The notes: generated by a model not told the origin, from the letters alone. 64,000 bases of DNA from Oscillospiraceae bacterium (GCA_015067185.1 SVMZ01000007.1:31533-95532); one strand, 5' to 3'. Counted from the first letter of the stretch, positions 10,255 through 19,372 are shown. A program made the numbers and translations.

Positions 10255-11886
10255 ATGATTGTTCCACGCGTAAAACAGGAGAAAAAAGGAAATAATACGG
10301 TTCTGGTTGATACAGCCATTACTTTGAGTGTTTGTGAAGAATATGCCTCAAAAGCTTCTCGCGCGCTGGCTGCTTTTTTGCCTCAGTGCCAGGTGATGGA
10401 ACAGAAGGAAAACGCGCTGGTCACCGTGGAAAAGGAACCGGGTTTTGCTGATAAGCCGGAAGCCTATCGACTGACGATTCTGAACGGGAAGGTTACTATT
10501 GGATGTATCTCCTATCTTGGCCTGCGTAACGCGTTGGCAGCCTTTTCTCTCACGGTTCGCTGTGTCGGCGGGAAACTGGCTTTGCCCGATACTACTATTG
10601 AAGACTGGCCGGATGCCGAATTCCGCAGTATTATGCTGGATATTGCCTCTATTGTCAAGCCGGTGGATGAGCTGAAGGGTGATCTCGTCCTGTTTGCCAA
10701 GTCCCGCATGAATTATGCACAGATTTATCTGTCTGACCGTCATGGCATTTGCCTGCGTTTGGATTGTCTGCCGGAAAAGATGTTCCTGAAAAACGCCTAC
10801 ACCAAAGAAGAGATGTGCGATATATGCGAATTTGCAGATATGCTGGGAATTGAACTGATTCCGCAATTTGATATGCCTGCACACTCAGGACTTCTGGTAA
10901 CATTATTTGACGCAATGATCTGCGATGCCCCCGAAGAGATCCTGCAGCGCAAAACCATGACTGCCTGCACTGGTGATCCCGAGGTGTACAGGATCTACGA
11001 AACCATCATCAACGAGATACTGGATATCTTTCCAGGTCGTTACTTCCACATGGGCGGTGATGAGTTGGAGATGTTGGATCTCTCCAGTTACTGCCATTGG
11101 GATTACTGTAACAAATGCCTTAAGCTGCGCGAGGAAAACGGACTTGCAGATCGTCAGGATCAATACAACTACTTTGTCAAGCGCATTCATGATATGGTAA
11201 CCAGGAGAGGCCGTTCTCTCATCATGTGGAACGATCAGGTGGATTGCCCCCGCGGTCCCGTTCTTCCCACCGATATCGTTATGGAGTTTTGGCGTGTAGC
11301 TGCTCCCGGCAGAGGTCCGGTGGAAGGCTGTTCTATGAATGCGCTGGCAGAAATGGGATATAAGGTCATCAATGCCTATTATCCCTACACCTATCTCTTT
11401 ACCGGAGAGCCTGTGATTCCTTTTACCTCCGAACTGCTGGGTAGTTGGATCTGGGATGAGGATCCCCCCTGCAACAAAGAATATGCTGCCAATATTATAG
11501 GCACTGAGCTGTGCGCATGGGGCTATTGCAGTCCAATTACCAAGTATCTCTATTATGCCCAGCCCTCCGCCTTTGTCCTCACGGCAGACAAGCAGTGGAA
11601 TAAGGATAGAGTTGTATATGATGAAGAGTTTGCACAGGCTCTGACCCGTACTCTGTTGGGTGTTTCTGTTCCCGAGGGTTTCAATCCCTTTGTTGGTATA
11701 GGCGATGTAGTGCCTCCGTTGGAGGATGGTAAGTTGGCGCATTGTGAGCGGGTTACCTGTTCCGATGAAGAACTGTCCGATATCGTCACCACCCTGTCGC
11801 GTACTGATATTATTCAGGGAGCAGATGCCGCAAGAGCCGCCATCTACCGTGAATGTGTAGAGTACGCACAGAAAAACAGAAAATAA
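10255..11886 (+). CDS. glycoside hydrolase family 20-like beta-N-acetylhexosaminidase
   Basis: DIFPGRYFHMGGDELEM (GH20 HxGGDE motif), GIELIPQFDMPAHSG; RBS agaggag before ATG at 10255. Confidence 0.8.
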   Translation: MIVPRVKQEKKGNNTVLVDTAITLSVCEEYASKASRALAAFLPQCQVMEQKENALVTVEKEPGFADKPEAYRLTILNGKVTIGCISYLGLRNALAAFSLTVRCVGGKLALPDTTIEDWPDAEFRSIMLDIASIVKPVDELKGDLVLFAKSRMNYAQIYLSDRHGICLRLDCLPEKMFLKNAYTKEEMCDICEFADMLGIELIPQFDMPAHSGLLVTLFDAMICDAPEEILQRKTMTACTGDPEVYRIYETIINEILDIFPGRYFHMGGDELEMLDLSSYCHWDYCNKCLKLREENGLADRQDQYNYFVKRIHDMVTRRGRSLIMWNDQVDCPRGPVLPTDIVMEFWRVAAPGRGPVEGCSMNALAEMGYKVINAYYPYTYLFTGEPVIPFTSELLGSWIWDEDPPCNKEYAANIIGTELCAWGYCSPITKYLYYAQPSAFVLTADKQWNKDRVVYDEEFAQALTRTLLGVSVPEGFNPFVGIGDVVPPLEDGKLAHCERVTCSDEELSDIVTTLSRTDIIQGADAARAAIYRECVEYAQKNRK

Positions 11887-11910
11887 AGTTTGTCATCATA
11901 AGAATTTTCC

Positions 11911-11945
11911 GGGGCTGTCTCATCTGCTTGTGAGACAGCCCCTTG
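11911..11945 (+). terminator. Rho-independent terminator-like hairpin
   Basis: ggggctgtctcatctgcttgtgagacagcccctt. Confidence 0.7.
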
Positions 11946-12082
11946 AGTTCTGAAAAACGTCAGCTGGTCGTAAGGGTATTTGTGTTGTGTTTTTCAGTTG
12001 TTTGAAAATATCGGCACGGGAAAAGTCGGAACAGACATGAGCTTTTTTGATACAATCAAAAACAGAAAGGAGGCGTGTGGGT

Positions 12083-12961
12083 ATGAATATACTCAGACAG
12101 TTGGATGAAGCGGTTGGTTATATCGAGAAGAATCTGTGTGCGGAGATCGATGTGGAAAAGGCTGCAGCCATTGCCTGTGTTTCCGCAGATAGTTTTTCGC
12201 GATTTTTCAGTTATATGACCGGGATGACACTGAAGGAATATGTGCGCTGCCGCCGAATGACTCTTGCCGCCGATGACCTGATAAATACGGAGAAGCGCGT
12301 GATCGATATTGCTGTCCAATACGGTTATGACAGCGCAGATGCTTTTTCGAGGGCCTTTGCCAGACAGCATGGAATAACACCGACAGAATACCGGAAAAAT
12401 GGCGGTTCTCTGAAAATATATCCCCCGGTCTCCTTTCATATCATCATCAAAGGAGCGAAAGAAATGAATTTCAGAATGGAAGAGCGGCAGGAAAGCAGGG
12501 TTTACGGGATATCCAGACAATTCGAGGGCGAAGGGTATCAAAACAAGGAAGAACTGCGCCACCTCATGTGGTCGGAAGAATGTGAAGATATTCCGGGAAA
12601 ATTGTGTGAGGGAAGATGGAATCAGCCGGGGAATACCAACTATGATGGCATCTGGTATGGAATTTGGCAGAACGGAAGATATATGATTGCCAGAGAAAGG
12701 GAGGCTGTTCGGGACGGTGGGTTTGAAATGAATATCATTCCCGGTGGAAGTTATGCTGTGTTTCAGACAGAAGCCGGTGGTTTGGCATGGGAGGAACTAC
12801 CGAAGCTGTTTGAATTGATCTGGGAATCCTGGCTGCTAGGTTCAGATTATCGGCAAAGAGCCCCCTTTGTTGTGGAGGTCTATCATTTGTGGACGGATTA
12901 TAAGAAACGTAAGGAAAGGCGGTATTATGAGGTGTGGATCCCCATCGAATGCAAAAAGTAA
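12083..12961 (+). CDS. AraC family transcriptional regulator with GyrI-like C-terminal domain
   Basis: N-terminal AraC HTH (VDIEKAAAIACVSADSFSRFFSYMTGMTLKEYVRCRRMTLAADDLI...RAFARQHGITPTEYR) and effector-type C-terminus. Confidence 0.85.
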   Translation: MNILRQLDEAVGYIEKNLCAEIDVEKAAAIACVSADSFSRFFSYMTGMTLKEYVRCRRMTLAADDLINTEKRVIDIAVQYGYDSADAFSRAFARQHGITPTEYRKNGGSLKIYPPVSFHIIIKGAKEMNFRMEERQESRVYGISRQFEGEGYQNKEELRHLMWSEECEDIPGKLCEGRWNQPGNTNYDGIWYGIWQNGRYMIAREREAVRDGGFEMNIIPGGSYAVFQTEAGGLAWEELPKLFELIWESWLLGSDYRQRAPFVVEVYHLWTDYKKRKERRYYEVWIPIECKK

Positions 12962-13089
12962 CAGTTCAAGTATTTCTTGAGTGAAAGAAAGAGAAATTCA
13001 AGCACAGATTGCTTTTTTAGCAGAGAAAAAATTGTTATGATGGAGACAACAGATACGGAAAAAATTCCGTAAAGGAAAGGAGAAAAAAC

Positions 13090-13857
13090 ATGTTTAATAT
13101 GGAATCGGTAGGCCGTAAAATTGCGGAATTGAGGAGAAAACGTGATATGACCCAGATGGAACTGGCAGACAAGCTGGGGATCAGTTTTCAGGCTGTTTCC
13201 AACTGGGAACGAGGAAATTCCATGCCGGATATCTCTAAACTTCCCGAACTGGCAGAATTGTTTGAAGTAACGATTGATGAACTGTTGAACGGAGAATCAA
13301 AGCTGATTGAAAGTATCGCCAAGGGAGAGACTGAGGAGTATCTTAAAGAAAACGAGGTCGGTCTTGAAGAGTTGAAGGAGATGGCAGGCATACTGAAACC
13401 AAGTCAGGTAGGTAAAATTGTGGAGAAAGGAGAATATAAAAGTTTAGAGGAAATAGAAGATATTCTGCCTTTTTTAGATGAGGAAACAACAGAAAAACTT
13501 GCGAGAAAAGCGGTGAAAGAGGAGAACTATCGGAATTTGGAATGCGTTGCACCGTTTATCAATAAAAACGTTTTGGATAAAATAGCCTGTGAAGTGTATG
13601 AGAAAAACGGGCTGACGGCAATAGAAGAGATTTTACCGTTTATTTCGTCAGAACAACGGAAGAAGATAGCTGACCGGGAATATAAAATGAGCGGGTTGAA
13701 AAATTTTGAGGATATTGCTCCCTTCCTCAACAGGGATTACCTGAATCAGCTTGCCAAAGAGGCTATCGAAAAAGATGGTATTAAGGCGATCAGCAACATA
13801 GCACCTTTTATAGGAAGAGAAGTTCTGGCAGAATATGTAAAAGAACAATATCTGTAA
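13090..13857 (+). CDS. XRE-family HTH regulator with C-terminal 'PFI' helical repeats
   Basis: IAELRRKRDMTQMELADKLGISFQAVSNWERGNSMPDISKLPELAELFEVTIDELL, then repeated ~28-30 aa units containing I.PFI. Confidence 0.85.
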   Translation: MFNMESVGRKIAELRRKRDMTQMELADKLGISFQAVSNWERGNSMPDISKLPELAELFEVTIDELLNGESKLIESIAKGETEEYLKENEVGLEELKEMAGILKPSQVGKIVEKGEYKSLEEIEDILPFLDEETTEKLARKAVKEENYRNLECVAPFINKNVLDKIACEVYEKNGLTAIEEILPFISSEQRKKIADREYKMSGLKNFEDIAPFLNRDYLNQLAKEAIEKDGIKAISNIAPFIGREVLAEYVKEQYL

Positions 13858-13996
13858 ATGAAAATTCAAAGATAAAAGAAAGCAAGGACGCATATCTTTT
13901 TTGATATGCGTCCTTACTTATAGAAATGATTAGTTTACTGGTTTTATCTGCGATGTTTCAGATCGTCCGGAATATCGGAGATTCGGTTGTGCCTAT
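13836..13996. repeat. Imperfect long direct repeat, copy A (XRE 3' end, terminator, aminotransferase 3' end)
   Basis: gaatatgtaaaagaacaat...agcaaggacgcat...tttatctgcgatgtttca..atcggagattcgg matches copy B at 16180-16345. Confidence 0.85.
13883..13918 (+). terminator. Terminator-like hairpin (copy A of the direct repeat)
   Basis: aaggacgcatatcttttttgatatgcgtcctta. Confidence 0.75.
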
Positions 13997-14106
13997 TTTG
14001 AACGGTAATCCCGGCATCCATAAAAATGTGGCGGAAGGCCAAATACTTGATGTTGATCAATTCCCTTCCCGTGGGAGAGATCCTGCGGGTGTTTGTTACT
14101 TTTCCA
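13926..14106 (-). pseudogene. Gene-tail remnant ending in an aminotransferase-like C-terminus (NRISDIPDDLKHRR*)
   Basis: Minus-strand open frame VHGKVTNTRRISPTGRELINIKYLAFRHIFMDAGITVQNRHNRISDIPDDLKHRR* has no obvious start; the tail matches the intact aminotransferase end SRISDFLDDLKHRR* at 16292. Confidence 0.5.
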
Positions 14107-14115
14107 TGAACTCTC

Positions 14116-14144
14116 TTGACAGAATTAATACCTCGTGATATGAT
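14116..14144 (+). promoter_or_regulatory. Sigma-A-type promoter for the padR operon
   Basis: TTGACA - 17 bp - TATGAT. Confidence 0.75.
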
Positions 14145-14168
14145 GTATGACGTAAGAGGAGGTATTAT

Positions 14169-14489
14169 ATGGATGTTCAGTTGAAACGAGGACTCTTGGA
14201 TGTCTGCGTTTTGGCAGCAATCAAGAGCGAAGACTCATACGGCTATAAAATCATAAAGGATATGAAACCGTATATTGAACTTTCCGAATCGACCCTATAT
14301 ACCATTCTGAAACGCTTGGAAACAGCGAATATGCTGACCGTTCGCACTGCAGAACACGGCGGCAGACTTCGGAAGTATTACCATATTACCGCTGAAGGTC
14401 TGAAGCGCATTGAAGATTTTAAGGTCGAATGGAAAGAACTCTTATCGATATACCGATTTGTAACTAAGGAGGATGATGGCAATGAGTAA
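14169..14489 (+). CDS. PadR family transcriptional regulator
   Basis: LKRGLLDVCVLAAIKSEDSYGYKIIKDMKPYIELSESTLYTILKRLETANMLTVRTAEHGGRLRKYYHITAEG. Confidence 0.92.
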   Translation: MDVQLKRGLLDVCVLAAIKSEDSYGYKIIKDMKPYIELSESTLYTILKRLETANMLTVRTAEHGGRLRKYYHITAEGLKRIEDFKVEWKELLSIYRFVTKEDDGNE

Positions 14490-15081
14490 ACAGGAATTCC
14501 TTGCACAGTTGCGTAAAGGTTTATCCGGATTGCCCCAGGATGACATAGAGGAACGTTTGACTTTTTACAGTGAAATGATTGAAGATCAAATGGAAGAAGG
14601 AATTTCAGAGGAGGAAGCAGTTTCGGCAGTAGGTTCTGTTGAGAAAATCGTTGCACAAACAGTAGCAGAAATGCCTCTTGCCAAAATTGCTAAGGAAAGA
14701 GTAAGAGCCAAAAAACGTCTAAGCGCAGGAGAAATCGTACTTTTGGCTCTTGGTTCTCCCATATGGATTTCCTTGGGTATTGCCGCATTTGCCGTTATTC
14801 TTTCGCTTTACATTTTGTTGTGGTCTGTGATTATTTCTTTATGGGCTGTTTTTGCTTCGCTTGCCGCCTGTAGTGTTGGAGGCATATTGGCATGTGTCAT
14901 TTTTGTTGCAGGAGGTAACGAGGCTTCGGGTTTTGCCATGTTCGCCGCAGGTCTTGTTTGTGCGGGTCTTACTATTTTTATGTTCTATGGATGTAAGGCA
15001 GTAACAGACGGCATCGTGATACTCACAAAGAAAATGGCAATATGGATTAAAAATTGCTTTGTCAAGAAGGAGGAAGCATAA
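14482..15081 (+). CDS. DUF1700-domain membrane protein
   Basis: MSKQEFLAQLRKGLSGLPQDDIEERLTFYSEMIEDQMEEGISEEEAVSAVGSVEKI plus TM segments. Confidence 0.85.
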   Translation: MSKQEFLAQLRKGLSGLPQDDIEERLTFYSEMIEDQMEEGISEEEAVSAVGSVEKIVAQTVAEMPLAKIAKERVRAKKRLSAGEIVLLALGSPIWISLGIAAFAVILSLYILLWSVIISLWAVFASLAACSVGGILACVIFVAGGNEASGFAMFAAGLVCAGLTIFMFYGCKAVTDGIVILTKKMAIWIKNCFVKKEEA

Positions 15082-16061
15082 TGAGGACGAGAACAAAGCT
15101 ATGGCTTATTATAGCAGCTTCTCTTGTGTTGATTGGCTGTATTCTCTTTGCAGTTGTTATGACAACGTGTGGTTGGAATTTTATAGAGCTTGCGACCGTT
15201 GAATACAAAACAACTACTTACGAAATCAGCGAAACATTTGAAGGTATATCTTTAAATACAGATACTGCAGACATTGTGTTTGCCGTTTCTGATAATGGCA
15301 AGTGCAGCGTAGAGTGTCACGAGGAAGAAAATGAAAAACATTCTGTGACTGTAAAAGATGGTATACTCACCATTGAATTGGTTGATGAAAGATCTATACA
15401 GGACTTTATCGGATATATCGGGTTAAACTTTGAATCACCTAAGATAACGGTTTATCTGCCGAAAACAGCATACGCAACCCTGTACATCCATGGAGATACT
15501 AGTGATGTTGAAATACCTGATGATTTTATGTTTAAGGAGGTTGATATTTCTTTAAGCACGGGTGATGTTGATTTTTATGCATCTGCTTCTGAAATGATTA
15601 AAATAAAAGCAAGTACAGGAGATATTTGTATGGAGAATCTCTCCGCTGGCTCACTTGACCTTTCAGTTTCCACAGGCAAGGTAACAGTTTCATCTGTGAA
15701 CTGCGGGGGAGATGTTACGGTCGGTGTTTCAACAGGCGATACAAATTTGACTGATGTCTGGTGCAAAAGCGTTGTTTCAAGCGGGAACACAGGTGATATC
15801 TCTTTAAACCATGTTATTGGCGAGGAAAAGTTCTCAATTAAGAGAAGCACCGGCGATGTGCATTTTGAAAACAGCGATGCTGCCGAGATTTTCGTAGAAA
15901 CAGATACCGGATACGTTACAGGAACTTTGCTTACCGATAAGGTGTTTTTTGTCAGCACGGATACAGGGAAAACAGATGTACCCAAAACCGTAACAGGAGG
16001 CAGATGCGAGATTACCACCGATACGGGAGATATCAGGATAACGGTTAAGCAACAGAGATAA
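15081..16061 (+). CDS. DUF4097-family beta-strand repeat protein
   Basis: N-terminal TM, then repeated (S/D)TGD motifs: LSTGDVDFY, ASTGDICME, VSTGKVTVS, VSTGDTNLT, RSTGDVHFE, DTGYVTG, DTGKTDV, DTGDIRI. Confidence 0.85.
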   Translation: MRTRTKLWLIIAASLVLIGCILFAVVMTTCGWNFIELATVEYKTTTYEISETFEGISLNTDTADIVFAVSDNGKCSVECHEEENEKHSVTVKDGILTIELVDERSIQDFIGYIGLNFESPKITVYLPKTAYATLYIHGDTSDVEIPDDFMFKEVDISLSTGDVDFYASASEMIKIKASTGDICMENLSAGSLDLSVSTGKVTVSSVNCGGDVTVGVSTGDTNLTDVWCKSVVSSGNTGDISLNHVIGEEKFSIKRSTGDVHFENSDAAEIFVETDTGYVTGTLLTDKVFFVSTDTGKTDVPKTVTGGRCEITTDTGDIRITVKQQR

Positions 16062-16179
16062 AACCCACTGCAAAAACCGCTTCCATACAGTGTTCTCTCC
16101 TGATCCAACGTAAATATTTTTTCGGTGAGGGAAAACGAGGAAATCCAGGTTTAATATCTCCGGATTCCCTGAATCGGCG

Positions 16180-16345
16180 GAATATGTAAAAGAGCAATAG
16201 CTGCAAATAAAATTTTAAAGATAAAAGTAAGCAAGGACGCATCTCATTTTTGAGATGCGTCCTTGCCTATGGGAATGATTGATTTGTTGGTTTATCTGCG
16301 ATGTTTCAAGTCATCCAGGAAATCGGAGATTCGGCTGACTGCCTC
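16180..16345. repeat. Imperfect long direct repeat, copy B
   Basis: gaatatgtaaaagagcaat...gcaaggacgcatc...tttatctgcgatgtttca..aatcggagattcgg; includes an XRE-like tail (AEYVKEQ*) and the true aminotransferase 3' end. Confidence 0.85.
16233..16267. terminator. Terminator-like hairpin (copy B)
   Basis: caaggacgcatctcatttttgagatgcgtccttg. Confidence 0.75.
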
Positions 16346-17476
16346 TTTCAGATCTTCCATAGAGGTGGCATAGCAGGCACGGACATGCATCTTTCCGGCA
16401 TCGCCAAAAGCATCTCCGGGGATAACCAGCACCTTTTTGCGCTCCAGCAGCTGTTCACAGAACTGGGTACAGCTGAGTCCGGTAGCTTCAATGGAGGGGA
16501 AGGCATAGAAAGCACCTTCCGGGTTGGCACAGGTGAGGCCCAGTGCATTAAAAGCGCCGACCAAATATTTACGGCGGGCATCATATTCGGCAATCATAGC
16601 ATTGACATCTGCCCAACCGGTCTCAAACCCCTGTTCAAGCGCGTAGCAGCCGGCAATCTGAGCTGTCGTCGGTGCACAGAGCACGGTAAGCTGATGAATC
16701 TTGGTCATCATGGATATGAACTCAATGGGGCCAACGGCAAAGCCAAGCCGCCAACCGGTCATGGAGAAGGATTTAGAGAAACCGTTAAGGACAATGGTGC
16801 GCTCTTTCATGCCGGGGAGGGATGCGATGGAAACATGACGTTTTCCGTTATAGGTGAGTTCAGCGTAGATCTCATCGGAGATAATGGTAATATTAGTTTC
16901 GCGGATGACTTCGGCAATAGCCTCCAGGTCTTCTTTTTCCATGATTCCGCCGGTGGGGTTAGTGGGATAGGCGAGGAGAAGAACTCTGGTCTTCGGTGTA
17001 ATGGCAGCGCGAAGTACATCGGGTGTGAGTTTAAAATGATGAGCGGCGTCTGTCACTACGGGAACAGGAACACCGCCTACAAGGCGGATACCAGGTTCGT
17101 ATGTGACATAAGTCGGTGTGGTATAAATAACTTCATCGCCAGGATTGATTGCAACGCGAAAGGCAAGATCGGCAGCGTGTCCGGCACCGATGGTGATGAG
17201 TGAATTCTGGATCTCATAACCATCCAGTCCGAAACGATCGGAAATATAATCAAGAACGAGCTGACGCAGCTTGGGCATGCCGGCATTGGCGGTATAGGGT
17301 ACCTTGTTGTGGTAGATGGTTTCCGCAGCAGCATGACGAATACTATCCGGCGTCGGGAAATCCGGTTCACCAACACCGAGACTGATACAGCTGTCGTCCA
17401 GCAGATCAAAATACTTTCTGATTCCGGACGGTTTGATATCGAGAACCGTCTCGTTGATCACGGGATTATATGACAT
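16292..17476 (-). CDS. pyridoxal phosphate-dependent class I/II aminotransferase
   Basis: SLGVGEPDFPTPDSIRHAA, YPTNPTGGIMEKEDLEAIAEVI, SDEIYAELTY, LNGFSKSFSMTGWRLGFAVGP. Confidence 0.93.
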   Translation of the reverse strand: MSYNPVINETVLDIKPSGIRKYFDLLDDSCISLGVGEPDFPTPDSIRHAAAETIYHNKVPYTANAGMPKLRQLVLDYISDRFGLDGYEIQNSLITIGAGHAADLAFRVAINPGDEVIYTTPTYVTYEPGIRLVGGVPVPVVTDAAHHFKLTPDVLRAAITPKTRVLLLAYPTNPTGGIMEKEDLEAIAEVIRETNITIISDEIYAELTYNGKRHVSIASLPGMKERTIVLNGFSKSFSMTGWRLGFAVGPIEFISMMTKIHQLTVLCAPTTAQIAGCYALEQGFETGWADVNAMIAEYDARRKYLVGAFNALGLTCANPEGAFYAFPSIEATGLSCTQFCEQLLERKKVLVIPGDAFGDAGKMHVRACYATSMEDLKEAVSRISDFLDDLKHRR

Positions 17477-17787
17477 TTTTACAGTAACTCCTTAATATTA
17501 CAGAATATCGATCCTCCCCTCTTCGGGGACTGCTGCACTTCGCATGTCCGTTAGACCCCCTTCAAAATTTGACCGCTGTTGGTATAGAATCGGTAATCTC
17601 AAAAGAATACCGGTTTAAGAGTGCAAAGCGTTAATACTATGCATTGATTCAGTAATGAAGATATTTTATCACAGTGCACCAAAAAATTCAAGTGTTTTTT
17701 AGTACAATCCAAAAGGGTGGAAGAAAAAAGATTTTTTGCACAACAGTGAGATTTGTTTGTTAATTGGCAGACTTGGCAGACAGAGCG

Positions 17788-18291
17788 TTATTCTTTTATA
17801 TAAAGATCGGTAACTTCTGCAATATACATGCAGTGATAATCTTTGTCAGGATAATAGCGGGGGATGGGTGCTGTCTCAACGAAGCAGTCTTCCTGCAGAA
17901 ACTGGGCATAGAGTTTTTTGCAGAGAAGAACGGTATGGGACTGCTCAATAACGGGAATTCCATCCACTTCGCAGGTGGAAAGACCGCACTGTGTCAGCTT
18001 ATCCCCATCACGTCCGGAGTGGCTGCCGCAATAGCCAAGCGCTTTACGGTATTCTTCACCGGGAATGCAGAGGCTGAAGCGGTCGGTATTTTCAATCAGA
18101 CCGAAAGTATGGCGTTGGGGACGAATGAAAATGTAAGCGGCGGGTTTTCCCCACATAACGCCGAGACCACCCCAACTTGCTGTCATGGCATTGACTTTGT
18201 TGCCGTCTTTGGCAGTAATCAGAAGCCATTCGTCTCCGATTGTGGTAAAGGCATTGCCTTCCCACTGAGAAAGTTCAATCTTCTTAAACAT
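17788..18291 (-). CDS. flavin reductase family protein
   Basis: MFKKIELSQWEGNAFTTIGDEWLLITAKDGNKVNAMTASWGGLGVMWGKPAAYIFIRPQRHTFGLIENTDRFSLCIPGE. Confidence 0.85.
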   Translation of the reverse strand: MFKKIELSQWEGNAFTTIGDEWLLITAKDGNKVNAMTASWGGLGVMWGKPAAYIFIRPQRHTFGLIENTDRFSLCIPGEEYRKALGYCGSHSGRDGDKLTQCGLSTCEVDGIPVIEQSHTVLLCKKLYAQFLQEDCFVETAPIPRYYPDKDYHCMYIAEVTDLYIKE

Positions 18292-18439
18292 AATGATTCC
18301 TCCGTTGTATAGGGTAACGTAGTTTGTTGTAATACAGTATATGGCAGGATGGAAAATATTAGTGTGCTGAATTTTAAAGCAGCGGCCCGACAATACTTCT
18401 TTTAGAATCGGTGGATTACCGATTGAAAGGAAAAGGGAG

Positions 18440-19219
18440 TTGGGATATGTGTATGTGGGCAAGGTTGAAATTTGCGGAGTCAACACGGCAAAGCTGCCGG
18501 TGCTCAAAGAATGCGATAAAAGTCGGTTGTTGAAAAGTGCCCGGGAAGGAAATAAAGCTGCTCGCAGTCAGTTGGTAGAGGGAAACCTGAGACTGGTGTT
18601 AAGTGTTGTGCAAAAATTTGCGAACAGAGGAGAAAATCCGGACGATCTGTTTCAGGTGGGATGTATTGGTCTTATGAAAGCAATCGATAATTTTGATATC
18701 AGCCAGAATGTCCGTTTTTCCACCTATGCAGTACCGATGATCATCGGTGAGATTCGACGGTATCTGAGAGATAACAACAGCATCCGTGTCTCACGTTCGA
18801 TGCGGGATACGGCATATAAAGCCATGCAGACCAAGGAAGAGCTGATCAACCGAGACCTGAAAGAGCCAACTGTAGAGCAAATTGCCAAAGAAATGGGGAT
18901 AAACAAAGCGCAGGTAGTGACAGCATTGGAGGCGATTGTTGAGCCGATGTCCCTGTATGATCCGGTTTATTCCGATTCGGGAGATACCATTTATGTGATG
19001 GATCAAATCGGGGATAAGAGCAGCGACACCGACTGGATTGAGGAAATTGCCATCAAAGAAGCGGTAGAGAGGTTGGATGCCAGAGAAAAACGAATTCTCT
19101 CCCTGCGTTTTTTTAATGGGAAAACGCAGATGGAGGTATCGAAAGAGATTGGTATCTCTCAAGCGCAGGTGTCACGACTGGAAAAGAGTGCTTTGGATCG
19201 GATCAAAAAGCAAATCTAA
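18440..19219 (+). CDS. sigG: RNA polymerase sporulation sigma factor SigG (true start probably GTG at 18449 or 18455)
   Basis: GKVEICGVNTAKLPVLKE...NLRLVLSVVQKFANRGENPDDLFQVGCIGLMKAIDNFD...RFSTYAVPMIIGEIRRYLRDNNSIRVSRSMRD closely resembles B. subtilis SigG. Confidence 0.92.
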   Translation: MGYVYVGKVEICGVNTAKLPVLKECDKSRLLKSAREGNKAARSQLVEGNLRLVLSVVQKFANRGENPDDLFQVGCIGLMKAIDNFDISQNVRFSTYAVPMIIGEIRRYLRDNNSIRVSRSMRDTAYKAMQTKEELINRDLKEPTVEQIAKEMGINKAQVVTALEAIVEPMSLYDPVYSDSGDTIYVMDQIGDKSSDTDWIEEIAIKEAVERLDAREKRILSLRFFNGKTQMEVSKEIGISQAQVSRLEKSALDRIKKQI

Positions 19220-19372
19220 TGCAGAGTGGTCTGGCATATCACGGAAAATGCAGGCAAGCAATCTTTCAACTTATAATTATTATACTGTTTTTTGTTGCAA
19301 AAAGCAACAGATGGGGAACAGATAGCGGCAGGAGAGGCATAGTATAAGAAAATGAGAAAAGGGGGAAGAGGT

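Noticed and set aside
13836-16345. IS element or composite transposon explanation for the direct repeats
   Set aside because: No transposase or terminal inverted repeats; the repeats are made of neighbouring gene ends and a terminator.
17500-17790. Possible structured RNA upstream of the class I/II aminotransferase (cccctcttcgggg hairpin)
   Set aside because: Only a short hairpin; no match to a riboswitch consensus I know, so not reported as a feature.
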